A stretch of 40,338 bases of DNA from Clostridia bacterium. GTDB lineage: Bacteria; Bacillota; Clostridia; TANB77; CAG-465. Below are positions 23,087 through 31,139 of this stretch, one piece after another. Under the pieces are notes generated by a model, which did no database searches, was not told where the DNA came from, and saw only the letters and a list, made by a program, of their open reading frames with translations. The stretch's first letter is position 1; each line of letters begins with the position of its first letter. The stretch covers positions 1-40,338 of the forward strand of contig JAUNGP010000015.1 of assembly GCA_030524345.1 (NCBI GenBank), in the 5' to 3' direction. The position numbers were made by a program, and so were the translations under genes.

Positions 23087-25513
23087 ATGGAAAAGCAAAA
23101 GAAAAAAATTTCTAAAATTACTATTTTTTTAATAATATTGATGATAATTGTCATTATTGTAATGGCAGCAGTAGTAAAGTTTTGGGTGATAGATAATATT
23201 TTTAAGAAAAATTTAAAAGAGTCACAAGGTGCCAAAATTATTGATACAACAGTCTTACCTAAGGAAATGATTGATGAAAATGATGATTATGATGGAGATG
23301 GAATATTAAATAAAGATGAACTTGAAAATAACACATCTGTTTATTCAAAAGACACTGATGCTGATGGAATGAGTGATAGTTTAGAGCTAAAAATTGGTAC
23401 GGATCCTACAAAATGGGATACAGATGGAGATGGAATTGGAGATTTAAATGAAGTACTTAATAGTTTAAATCCATTATTACAAAAGACAGATGGACAAACA
23501 TTAGATAATGAGGTCAAATTTACAAAGGAAATTGAAGTAGAGGACGCAAAGTTAATAATCAGTGGAAATGCCAATATATCTGATGTAGAGTTTGGTAAGA
23601 GTATAATTACCAATGCTGATAAAAAATATGGAGTTTATGGAAATATCTATCAGATCTATCTTAATACTGAATTTGATAGTGCAAAAATCGAATTCTCCTA
23701 TGATATGGATGAGTTGAAAAAGCTTGGATATCAAATAGATGATATCAGCGTTTATGAGTATAAGCCTAAAGATGGGAGTTATGAAAAAGTAGAATCTTAC
23801 TTAAACGAGGAGAATAATACAATTGGTGCAGAATTAGAGCACTTTAGTTACTATTGTATAGCAGATAGTAGATATATTAATGAAGAATATGTCACAAATA
23901 TTCACTTTTTAATAGATAATTCTGGATCTATGTATACACCTGAACAAGCTGCCATGAAAGATAAGCAAGAGAGAAATGAAGAAGAATATAGTGAGATGAA
24001 TGGAAATGATCCTGAATATAAAAGACTTACAATGGTTTCTTCATTGGTCAATAAACTTGGAACTGAAAAATTTAATTTTGCAATATCTAAATTTACTAAA
24101 ACATGTACAAAATTAGTTAAAACTACAAATGATATAGAGGAATTAAATGAAGCTTTGGATAAAATAAGAAATGATAAAGAAAATTTTAATGGAACATATA
24201 TTTTTAATGCGCTCTATTCTACTATTAATACTATATCTACTACTTCTAAAACTTCTAGAAAAGCCATTATCATGGTAACCGATGGTGATACCACAGAAAC
24301 AACAGGAATTTTAGGAACAAAGAGATATGATGAGGATGATATCATCAAAAAAGCCAATGATAATAATGTTGTATTGTATATCATTGGGTTAGGAAATGAG
24401 CCAAATTCACAATCATTAGCAAAAATGGCAAATGGAACTGGCGGAATGTATTTTTATGCAACAGATTCTAATGCCTTAGAAGAGTTATATATGAAACTTA
24501 CAGAAACAATTGGAAACGAGCCAATAGATTTGAATAAAGATGGAGAATTAGAAAGTTATTTGGTAGCAGATAGTGGTTTTCAATTTGGTGTAGATAATTT
24601 CAGTTTTTCAAATTATGGAGTAAAAGAATCAAAAGGTGGTCAATGCTATGGACTTTCTGTATTTGTCAGGGATTATTATTTAAACAAGCTGAATTTACAA
24701 GGAGACGCTTATGAAACAGATAAATTTAATTTCGTCAAAGGGGCTGATCCAAAGGAATATGATTTAACAGGAATCTCATATATTGCAAATAGAGAAGGAA
24801 AGTTATATGGATTCAAGCTAGAATCTATGGATATGATGGAACAGTACTCAGGAAGATTATTAGCATTAAATTTTGAAGATGGCAAGATGGTATTTAAAGA
24901 AGATGTGAGAGATATGTTATTGTCTAATGGATTTGAAATTTATACAAAGAGCTATACAGCAAATGAAGAAAATGTTAAGAAGATAGAAAATTTTGGCTAT
25001 AAAGCTGGAGATAAAGTAGAGTTTGAAGATATATATATTAATGACGAGTCAGAAAAGTTTGAAAAGGCTTATTCTAGTGAAGTAGAATTTTATCGTTGTA
25101 TATATAATTTATTTCAATTACAATATTTAAAAGCTGCAGCTGACCCATATAATATAGAAGATGGAGAAGGTTTTGCTAAATTAAAAGAGTCACTTTCAAG
25201 TGGAATTCCATGTGTTGTAATAAAAAATAGGGCACATGCTATCAATGCAGTTAATTTATATCAAGATGTGGAAAATCCAAATCAGTTTACTTTAATAACT
25301 TATGATAATGCATATTTGGATGATGACTCAAAAATAGAATATTCTATAGTAAGACAAAAAGTAGCAGAAGCATATGATGAACTTGGAGCACTTGAAAAAA
25401 TAAAATTTGATAATTTGAAAAACTTTATTACACTTGATTATATTTATAAATGTTATGATAGTGATGGAAATGATATTAAGCTTGAGGTGGATTTGGTGAA
25501 TGCAAATATATAA
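23087..25513 (+). CDS. Membrane-anchored VWA protein with calcium repeats and a likely cysteine-peptidase domain
   Basis: This 808-residue protein starts with a signal-anchor helix (about residues 10-32). Thrombospondin-3/EF-hand-like acidic repeats follow (about 66-130; DYDGDGILN, DTDADGMSD, DTDGDGIGD), each ending in a D.DGDGI-type loop. A beta-rich region (about 140-265) precedes a von Willebrand factor A domain with MIDAS D277-x-S279-x-S281 and a later VTDGD. The last 290 residues begin with GGQCYGLSVFVRDYY (Q519, C520) and end with AHAINAVNLY (H717) and TYDNAY (D740/N741), the order of a papain/C39-type triad. The function is likely extracellular adhesion or protein processing. GGAGG precedes ATG 23087. 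It lies 27 bases after smc, perhaps cotranscribed. Confidence 0.8.
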   Translation: MEKQKKKISKITIFLIILMIIVIIVMAAVVKFWVIDNIFKKNLKESQGAKIIDTTVLPKEMIDENDDYDGDGILNKDELENNTSVYSKDTDADGMSDSLELKIGTDPTKWDTDGDGIGDLNEVLNSLNPLLQKTDGQTLDNEVKFTKEIEVEDAKLIISGNANISDVEFGKSIITNADKKYGVYGNIYQIYLNTEFDSAKIEFSYDMDELKKLGYQIDDISVYEYKPKDGSYEKVESYLNEENNTIGAELEHFSYYCIADSRYINEEYVTNIHFLIDNSGSMYTPEQAAMKDKQERNEEEYSEMNGNDPEYKRLTMVSSLVNKLGTEKFNFAISKFTKTCTKLVKTTNDIEELNEALDKIRNDKENFNGTYIFNALYSTINTISTTSKTSRKAIIMVTDGDTTETTGILGTKRYDEDDIIKKANDNNVVLYIIGLGNEPNSQSLAKMANGTGGMYFYATDSNALEELYMKLTETIGNEPIDLNKDGELESYLVADSGFQFGVDNFSFSNYGVKESKGGQCYGLSVFVRDYYLNKLNLQGDAYETDKFNFVKGADPKEYDLTGISYIANREGKLYGFKLESMDMMEQYSGRLLALNFEDGKMVFKEDVRDMLLSNGFEIYTKSYTANEENVKKIENFGYKAGDKVEFEDIYINDESEKFEKAYSSEVEFYRCIYNLFQLQYLKAAADPYNIEDGEGFAKLKESLSSGIPCVVIKNRAHAINAVNLYQDVENPNQFTLITYDNAYLDDDSKIEYSIVRQKVAEAYDELGALEKIKFDNLKNFITLDYIYKCYDSDGNDIKLEVDLVNANI

Positions 25514-25524
25514 TGGAGGAAATT

Positions 25525-26010
25525 ATGAGAGTAATACATCCGTTTGAACCAATATATAATAAGGATAGTAAAATATTGATTTTAGGTAGCTTTCCATCTG
25601 TTAAATCTCGAGAGGACAATTTTTATTATGCACATCCTCAAAATAGGTTTTGGAAAGTCTTAGAAAGAATTTATGGAGAAGCAAAGCTTGAGAATAAAGA
25701 GGCAAAAATTCAATTTCTATTAAAAAATAATATTGCCATATGGGATAGTATAAAAAGTTGCGATATAGAAAATTCAGATGATTCTAGTATTAAGAATGCT
25801 ATTCCAAATGATATAGAAAAGATATTGTCAGAGAGTAGTATTACAAAAATATTTTGTAATGGTAATGCATCATATAGAGTATTTAAGAAATATTATAAAA
25901 ATTCGCTTGGTATAGAAGTAGATGTGCTACCTTCTACGAGTCCTGCTAATGCAAGATACAATCTAGACAAATTAGTAGAAATTTGGAAAGAAAAAATAAA
26001 TAGGAAATGA
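25525..26010 (+). CDS. Uracil/hypoxanthine-DNA glycosylase (DNA-deoxyinosine glycosylase type)
   Basis: This protein of 161 residues has the signature HPFEPIYNKDSKILILGSFPSVKSRE in its first 30 residues (two parts: HPF.P and LILGSFPSVKSRE), then FYYAHPQNRFWKVL, IAIWDSIKSCDIENSDDSSI and VLPSTSPANAR. These are the motifs of the Mug-like branch of the uracil-DNA glycosylase superfamily, known as DNA-deoxyinosine glycosylase, which removes deaminated bases. ATG 25525 is chosen because TGGAGG lies 8 bases upstream; the ATG at 25513 overlaps both the stop of the previous gene and this site. dinB follows. Confidence 0.88.
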   Translation: MRVIHPFEPIYNKDSKILILGSFPSVKSREDNFYYAHPQNRFWKVLERIYGEAKLENKEAKIQFLLKNNIAIWDSIKSCDIENSDDSSIKNAIPNDIEKILSESSITKIFCNGNASYRVFKKYYKNSLGIEVDVLPSTSPANARYNLDKLVEIWKEKINRK

Positions 26011-26013
26011 TAA

Positions 26014-26041
26014 AAATGTCCAGTGTTATGGGCATTTTTTT
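26014..26041 (+). terminator. Rho-independent terminator
   Basis: The stem AAATGTCC/GGGCATTT (one G-T pair) with an 8-base loop is followed by a T run. Confidence 0.8.
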
Positions 26042-26050
26042 ATGCAAAGA

Positions 26051-26079
26051 TTGATTTTAGAACAAATGTTTGATATAAT
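26051..26079 (+). promoter_or_regulatory. Promoter of dinB
   Basis: TTGATT at 26051-26056 and TATAAT at 26074-26079 have 17-base spacing and a TGA before the -10. The leader would be only about 9 bases. Confidence 0.65.
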
Positions 26080-26094
26080 GGATTTGGTGGTATT

Positions 26095-27297
26095 ATGAGA
26101 AGTATATTGCATTGTGATTTGAATGGTTTTTTTGCTTCTGTTGAGTGTTTAAGAAGACCTGAATTAAAAAATGTCCCTATGGCAGTATCTGGTGATCCTA
26201 AACTTAGACACGGAATTATTCTTGCTAAAAATGAGATCGCTAAGAAGTATGGTATATATACTCCTGAGACAGTATACTCTGCAAAGAAAAAGTGTCCTAA
26301 TTTAGTACTTGTGGAACCGCACTATGAAGAGTATAAAAAATACTCTAAACTTGTCAATCTTATTTATTTAAAATATACAGATAAAGTAGAGCCTTTTAGC
26401 ATTGATGAAGCTTTTTTAGATATTACAGAAAGTATAAGTCTTTTTGGTTCCCCTAAAGAGATTGCATATAAAATAAAAGAAGAAGTAAAAAATACCCTTG
26501 GTCTTACCATATCTGTTGGAGTTTCTTTTAATAAAATATTTGCTAAAATGGGAAGTGATATGAAAAAGCCAGATGCCATAACCATTATTGATTATGAACA
26601 TTTCAAAGAGATCATTCATCCTCTTCCTGTTGAGAATATGCTTTTTGTTGGAAAGTCTACAAAAGAGGCCTTAAAAAAGATGAGAATTGATACAATAGGT
26701 GATATAGCCGGATATGATATGAATAAATTAGTGAAAAAATTTGGGAAAATGGGAATCCAATTGTATCATTATGCAAATGGAATTGATGATTCAGAGGTAA
26801 ATTATTATAATGTGAAGCATTTTCCAAAAAGTATTAGTAAAGGAATAACTTTTGCAAAAGATATTTCTGATATTACTTTACTTACAGAAATAGTTATGAA
26901 ACTTGCTGAAGAAGTCTCTAAATCATTAAGGAGTAAAAATATGAAATGTTCTAATGTTTGTATTAGTATTAAATATAATGACTTTAGTGTAATAAATAGG
27001 CAAAAGAAGATTTTTAAAACAGATCTTTTTCAAGATATATCAAAAATTGCAGTAGAAATTTTAAAAGAAAATTATAATCATAATCCAGTAAGAAAATTAA
27101 CTTTAGCTTTATCTATGTTAGAATCCTTAGATGATGAAGTACAACTTGACCTTTTTACACTCCAAGTTGAAAAAGGAGAAGCAAGCTCGAATAAAAAAAT
27201 TGAAACTGTTAGTAAGGTGGTAGATGATATGCAAAATAGATTTGGTACAGATAAAGTAAAATTTGGAATGTTAATTCATAATAATAAAAAAATATGA
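26095..27297 (+). CDS. dinB: DNA polymerase IV (translesion, Y family)
   Basis: This 400-residue protein has the Y-family palm: ILHCDLNGFFASVE (metal-binding D8, about 4-17), the finger/palm TPETVYSAKKKCP (about 62-74) and KVEPFSIDEAFLDIT (catalytic S-D-E, about 98-112). The thumb helix-hairpin-helix (KALKKMRIDTIGDIAGY) follows at about 190-215 and the little finger at about 240-340. Near the C-terminus, QLDLF (residues 350-354) is a beta-clamp-binding pentapeptide, so the protein should load through the sliding clamp. It copies damaged DNA with low fidelity. The ribosome site before ATG 26095 is only GGTGG. No LexA box was sought in detail. Confidence 0.93.
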   Translation: MRSILHCDLNGFFASVECLRRPELKNVPMAVSGDPKLRHGIILAKNEIAKKYGIYTPETVYSAKKKCPNLVLVEPHYEEYKKYSKLVNLIYLKYTDKVEPFSIDEAFLDITESISLFGSPKEIAYKIKEEVKNTLGLTISVGVSFNKIFAKMGSDMKKPDAITIIDYEHFKEIIHPLPVENMLFVGKSTKEALKKMRIDTIGDIAGYDMNKLVKKFGKMGIQLYHYANGIDDSEVNYYNVKHFPKSISKGITFAKDISDITLLTEIVMKLAEEVSKSLRSKNMKCSNVCISIKYNDFSVINRQKKIFKTDLFQDISKIAVEILKENYNHNPVRKLTLALSMLESLDDEVQLDLFTLQVEKGEASSNKKIETVSKVVDDMQNRFGTDKVKFGMLIHNNKKI

Positions 27298-27350
27298 TCG
27301 GAATATATAGCATAGTTTGAGTTTAATTAGAGCTATAATGAGGAGATTAT

Positions 27351-27431
27351 ATGTTGCAGTTATTCAGATTGAAAGCCCTAAAATTTTCTATGTATATTAA
27401 TTTATGTAAAATAAGTTACATAAAATATTGA
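27351..27431 (+). CDS. Possible 26-residue basic peptide
   Basis: ATG 27351 follows GAGGAG by 6 bases and opens a frame of 26 residues ending at TGA 27429-27431, which overlaps the -35 of the next promoter. The peptide is basic (one Arg, five Lys), with hydrophobic and aromatic residues spread along it (MLQLFRLKALKFSMYINLC). Only a lone TATAAT (27334-27339) precedes it. It may be a real small protein, a remnant, or chance; the ribosome site is the main support. Confidence 0.28.
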   Translation: MLQLFRLKALKFSMYINLCKISYIKY

Positions 27432-27456
27432 CAATAATAAGAAAAACTGATATAAT
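27428..27456 (+). promoter_or_regulatory. Promoter of the calcium ATPase
   Basis: TTGACA at 27428-27433 and TATAAT at 27451-27456 are 17 bases apart with TGA before the -10, a near-perfect promoter. It lies 236 bases before the start codon of the ATPase. Confidence 0.85.
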
Positions 27457-27691
27457 ACTTCTGCATCACATATAAAAATTTGAGTATATTTACTCGAATG
27501 GAAAATTTACCAGATGTGTAGATGTAATTTTATGAAAGGAGGAGCAAAATAGCTCAAAAAGTTAATTAGTAACTTATCTCATTGCAAAATGGTGAAAAAA
27601 ACATTGTAGGAGGGATTAAAATGAGTTGAAATTGCTTTAGAAACAAGAACAATCAAACTTTAAAATAACAAGAAAAGGAGAAGAATATTAT
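27457..27691 (+). promoter_or_regulatory. Long leader of the calcium ATPase, with hairpins and spare ribosome binding sites
   Basis: This stretch holds no long frame. A possible outer helix pairs CATCACAT (27464-27471) with ATGTG..GATG (27514-27524) around a strong hairpin TTTGAGTA/TACTCGAA (27479-27498) and a weak TGG/CCA hairpin (27499-27512). Downstream are three good ribosome binding sites. AAAGGAGG at 27535-27542 has no start codon after it, although an ATG at 27532 opens the six-codon frame MKGGAK. AGGAGGG at 27608-27614 is followed by ATG AGT TGA at 27621-27629. AAAAGGAG at 27673-27680 belongs to the ATPase itself. The layout suggests control of translation or transcription in the leader. 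It fits none of the metal riboswitch classes I know. Confidence 0.5.
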
Positions 27692-30553
27692 ATGTTTGAT
27701 TTTAAAGGCTTGACTGACTCTCAGGTCGAAGAGTCAAGAAGAAAAAATGGCAGTAACAAATTGACCGAACGGAAGAGTAAAAACTTCTTCCAGCAGTACT
27801 TGGAGTCATTTGATGATCCGATAATGAAAAGGCTTCTTGTGTGTCTCGTTTTAGAGCTCATCTTTGTAGTTATGGGAAAGATCGAGTGGTATGATCCGGT
27901 AGGCATTTTCGTTGCATTGTTGCTTGCAACAATGGTGGGGACCATTTCTTCCTTTAGAAGTGATAATGCGTTCAAGAAGCTTCAGGAAGAAGCAGCTAAA
28001 ATTGTTGTCAAAGTGATCAGAAATGGCCACTTGGTTGAGGTACTGAGCGATGAAGTTGTTGTCGGCGATATTGTAAAGATTGAAGCTGGTGACAGGATTC
28101 CTGCTGAGGGTAGATTGGTTTATGGCAATATATCGGTAGATCAGTCGGTAGTAAACGGAGAAAGTGAAGAGGTTAAAAAGATCCCTTACATTTCCGGAAA
28201 TATTGGCCAGAGCAATTATAGTAATCCGTATTTGGTCTTTCGGGGAACAATTGTAACTAATGGCGAAGCTTACATGGAAGTTACCATTGTTGGTGACAAT
28301 ACTGAGTATGGTAAGATTGCTCAGCAGCTTCAGGAAGAAGATGAAGTAATTACGCCTCTGAAAGGTAAACTTCAGAAACTTGCTGATCTTATTGGCAAAA
28401 TTGCCAATGTATTCGGTGTCATTGTAGGCGTTGGATATATGTGGTCTCAGATCAAAGCGGCTGGAGGCTTTGCTTCCTATTTTGTTTTGGGCCAGATGTT
28501 TACTGCAAACATGGCTATGCTGACTGCGATTGTTGTAGCAATTATTGCAATCTGGGCTCTGTATGTATTCTTCCAGAATAAAGGAAAAGAAGATGAAGAT
28601 AAACTTGGCAAAAAAGCAATGTTTGTCTCAGAACTGGTAATGTTTCTTGCAATCGTGATTGCTTGTTTGATTTTCAAGGATGCAAGAAATGATTTTACTC
28701 TTTTCTTCGAAGCAGTTGAAATGATTATTCAGGATCTGATTACCGCTTTTGTTATGGGTATTACAATTATTGTAGTATCTGTTCCTGAAGGATTGCCACT
28801 TATGATTAAGACCGTTCTTTCTCAGAATGTTATGAAGATCCGCAAGGATAATGTTTTGGTAAAGAGCGATGGCGCAGGTATTGAGACTGCAGGTTCTGTT
28901 AGTTTGCTTTACTCTGATAAGACTGGTACGATGACAACTGGTAATCTTAGCGTTGAGATGTTTATCAGCTCGTCAGGAACTGTTTTTGACGAACTCAAAG
29001 ATGTTACAAATGATTACCTTAAAAACATTATTGCTGAAACGATCTTATACAATTCTGCTACGAAAGCAGACGGAGATAGAGCGATCGGCGGTAATCCAAC
29101 TGAGAAGGCTGTATTTAATTTTGCTAAAAAGGCCACAGTCCCTGAAAAGACGCAGGGTGAGAAGGTTCTGTTTAGTAGCAAATATAAACACTCTGCAACT
29201 GAAATGATTGCAGCAGATGGAAGTAGAATGTGGTACATTAAAGGTGCACCGGAGCAGTTGCTTCCTAAGTGTAAGTATTGCTATGATGATAACGGAAACA
29301 TTATTTTGCTCACAGCAAATATTATGAATGGACTTAACGAAAAAATGGATGAACTTGCAAATCGCTGTATTCGTGTACTTGCATTGTTTACATCCAAGGA
29401 TGGTGTTGACGGTGATTTGACACTTGTTGGTATTCTGGGTATTAGAGACGAGATCAGAAAATCTACAAAACCTGCAATTGAACAGGCAAAGAGTGCTGGC
29501 GTTCAGGTAGTCATGATTACCGGTGATAAGAAAGAAACTGCAGTGGCCATCGCAAAGGAAATTGGGCTGTATGAGGAATTATTGGGTCATTTGGCTTTCA
29601 CTCACGAAGACCTTGATAGAATGAGCGATGAGGAAATCAAGTCTGTATTGAAAAAAATCAGAGTTATCTCTCGTGCTACACCGGAAGACAAGTTGCGTAT
29701 GGTAAAACTTGGTCAGGAAATGGGAGAAGTAGTCGGTATGACTGGCGATGGTGTAAACGACTCACCTGCATTGAAACGTGCTGATGTTGGTTTTGCTATG
29801 GGAGCCGGTACCGAGATTGCAAAAGAAGCAGCTGATCTGACTATATTGGACAATAACTTTGCAAGCATCATTAAGGCAATTCTGTATGGACGTACGATTT
29901 ACAAGTCTATTCAGAAGTTTATCATCTTTCAGCTTACAATCAACGTTGCTGCATTGCTTACTTGTTCGATTGGACCGCTGTTCCTTGGAGTGTCTCAGCC
30001 GCTTACCGTTATCCAGATGCTTTGGGTAAACCTTGTTATGGATACACTGGCAGCTATGGCGTTTGGCGGAGCACCTGCACTTGATCGATATTTGCTTGAG
30101 AAACCGATTGATCGTAATGCAGATATCATTACAAGAGAGATGTACGAACAGATTGTGATTGCCGGAGTGTATAATACACTGCTGAGTATCATTTATCTGA
30201 AAGTACCTTACTTCAGAACTGCATTCAGAGACGAGACAAGTTACATGACAGGATTTTTTGTACTCTTTATCTTTTTTGCAATTTTCAATTCGTTGAATGC
30301 AAGAACAAGCTCTTTGAACTTGTTTGAAAATTTAAAAGAGCATAAGTCCTTTGTTATCGTGATGAGTGGCATTACAATTATGCAGATTATCATGGTATAC
30401 GTTGGTGGACCAATCCTCAGAACTGAAGCACTTACTGTATCTGAATGGGGCTTGCCGCTTTTGATGGCTTTCTCAATTATTCCTTTGGATTTGATTAGAA
30501 AGCTGCTTACAAGAGCAGTAGCTAAAGAAAGATATCAGGAAGCTATGGCATAA
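27692..30553 (+). CDS. P-type calcium-transporting ATPase
   Basis: This 953-residue P2-type ATPase has an N-terminal cation-ATPase domain, the actuator motif with VNGESEEV (TGES type; about 152-159), the membrane motif SVPEGLPLM (about 363-371; the PEGLP form is found in calcium pumps), the phosphorylation site SDKTGT (D409), a nucleotide-binding KGAPEQLL, and the hinge TGDGVNDSPALK (about 684-695). About ten membrane helices are present. It exports or sequesters Ca2+ at the cost of ATP. Such pumps are found in Ter gene clusters, where TerD proteins bind calcium. All 27 glutamine codons are CAG, in sharp contrast to the neighbouring dinB. AAAAGGAG precedes ATG 27692. The ion is inferred from the family, not proven. 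Confidence 0.93.
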   Translation: MFDFKGLTDSQVEESRRKNGSNKLTERKSKNFFQQYLESFDDPIMKRLLVCLVLELIFVVMGKIEWYDPVGIFVALLLATMVGTISSFRSDNAFKKLQEEAAKIVVKVIRNGHLVEVLSDEVVVGDIVKIEAGDRIPAEGRLVYGNISVDQSVVNGESEEVKKIPYISGNIGQSNYSNPYLVFRGTIVTNGEAYMEVTIVGDNTEYGKIAQQLQEEDEVITPLKGKLQKLADLIGKIANVFGVIVGVGYMWSQIKAAGGFASYFVLGQMFTANMAMLTAIVVAIIAIWALYVFFQNKGKEDEDKLGKKAMFVSELVMFLAIVIACLIFKDARNDFTLFFEAVEMIIQDLITAFVMGITIIVVSVPEGLPLMIKTVLSQNVMKIRKDNVLVKSDGAGIETAGSVSLLYSDKTGTMTTGNLSVEMFISSSGTVFDELKDVTNDYLKNIIAETILYNSATKADGDRAIGGNPTEKAVFNFAKKATVPEKTQGEKVLFSSKYKHSATEMIAADGSRMWYIKGAPEQLLPKCKYCYDDNGNIILLTANIMNGLNEKMDELANRCIRVLALFTSKDGVDGDLTLVGILGIRDEIRKSTKPAIEQAKSAGVQVVMITGDKKETAVAIAKEIGLYEELLGHLAFTHEDLDRMSDEEIKSVLKKIRVISRATPEDKLRMVKLGQEMGEVVGMTGDGVNDSPALKRADVGFAMGAGTEIAKEAADLTILDNNFASIIKAILYGRTIYKSIQKFIIFQLTINVAALLTCSIGPLFLGVSQPLTVIQMLWVNLVMDTLAAMAFGGAPALDRYLLEKPIDRNADIITREMYEQIVIAGVYNTLLSIIYLKVPYFRTAFRDETSYMTGFFVLFIFFAIFNSLNARTSSLNLFENLKEHKSFVIVMSGITIMQIIMVYVGGPILRTEALTVSEWGLPLLMAFSIIPLDLIRKLLTRAVAKERYQEAMA

Positions 30554-30575
30554 CGAAAAAAGTTTTTAGTTGAAG

Positions 30576-30610
30576 GGACGTTACTTTAAAAAGTAGCGTC
30601 CTTTATTTTA
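30576..30610 (+). terminator. Terminator after the calcium ATPase
   Basis: The stem GGACGTTACTT/AAGTAGCGTCC (one G-T pair) with loop TAAA is followed by a T-rich run. Confidence 0.85.
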
Positions 30611-30618
30611 TTTTATAG

Positions 30619-30647
30619 TTGACATAATATGAAATGTATGTTATAAT
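30619..30647 (+). promoter_or_regulatory. Promoter of the small membrane protein
   Basis: TTGACA at 30619-30624 and TATAAT at 30642-30647 are 17 bases apart, with TG before the -10. It shares the TTGACATAAT start with 8696 and 31032. Confidence 0.8.
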
Positions 30648-30693
30648 ATTGATGTAATAAATAAAGGAATACCAAAATAATGGAGGTATATTT

Positions 30694-30954
30694 ATGAGCA
30701 ATAAGCTTAAAAAAAAGAACAAGAGGGAAGAAAACAGCACCGTCAGAGAAAGTAAGGAAATAAAGTCCGTCGTTTTAGTACGGATTGCGCTGACTATCCT
30801 AATCGCAATTTGGGGCATTATGATTATCATGATTGCGTTTGGATATGATGTAGGACCTTGGCGTACAGCGGTTATAGTTCCAATTTTGGTTTTGGTTGCC
30901 ATATATGTTCATTTGAAAAAAAAGTATGGCATTAGTTTTAGAAATTGGAAATAA
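30694..30954 (+). CDS. Small two-helix membrane protein next to the calcium ATPase
   Basis: This 86-residue protein has a very polar, basic N-terminus (about 1-22), two transmembrane helices (about 27-48, VVLVRIALTILIAIWGIMII, and about 55-73, WRTAVIVPILVLVAIYVHL), and a basic C-terminal tail (KKKYGISFRNWK). TGGAGG precedes ATG 30694. It has its own promoter and terminator. I know no family. Its place between the calcium pump and the Ter biosynthetic operon suggests a partner or regulator of the pump, but this is inference from position only. Confidence 0.7.
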   Translation: MSNKLKKKNKREENSTVRESKEIKSVVLVRIALTILIAIWGIMIIMIAFGYDVGPWRTAVIVPILVLVAIYVHLKKKYGISFRNWK

Positions 30955-30965
30955 TTAGAAAATGT

Positions 30966-31000
30966 GGATGGAATCTATATAGTAGGTTCCGTCCTTTTTT
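30966..31000 (+). terminator. Rho-independent terminator
   Basis: The stem GGATGGAATC/GGTTCCGTCC (two G-T pairs) with loop TATATAGTA is followed by TTTTTT. Confidence 0.85.
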
Positions 31001-31031
31001 ATTGATATTAAAATAAATAAAAGCAGCTTAT

Positions 31032-31059
31032 TTGACATAATTTTAAAAAATGATATAAT
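31032..31059 (+). promoter_or_regulatory. Promoter of the Ter biosynthetic operon
   Basis: TTGACA at 31032-31037 and TATAAT at 31054-31059 are 16 bases apart with TGA before the -10. Confidence 0.8.
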
Positions 31060-31084
31060 ATTTGCGACTATATTATATAGTTGA

Positions 31085-31139
31085 AGGGAAACTTCCCTAA
31101 AAAGATGACTAATTTATTAAAGGAGGACATGTAATAATG
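31085..31139 (+). promoter_or_regulatory. Leader of the biosynthetic operon with hairpin and ATG-stop
   Basis: A small hairpin AGGGAA/TTCCCT (31085-31098) is followed by a 16-base stretch ending in the ribosome site (31111-31126) that is identical to 8789-8804 in the leader of Ter operon 1. After AGGAGG comes ATG TAA (31129-31134) and then the true ATG at 31137. The first ATG is only 2 bases from the site, so it probably does not start translation. Confidence 0.5.

Noticed and set aside
27457..27691. A yybP-ykoY manganese riboswitch before the ATPase, since that class often precedes P-type ATPases and TerC.
   Set aside because: The conserved loop sequences of that class could not be found; only generic hairpins are present.
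30569..31090. The 12-base sequence TAGTTGAAGGGA occurs at about 30569 and again at about 31079.
   Set aside because: In the first case it is part of a terminator, in the second part of a leader hairpin; a single short repeat in AT-rich DNA is not enough for a functional claim.
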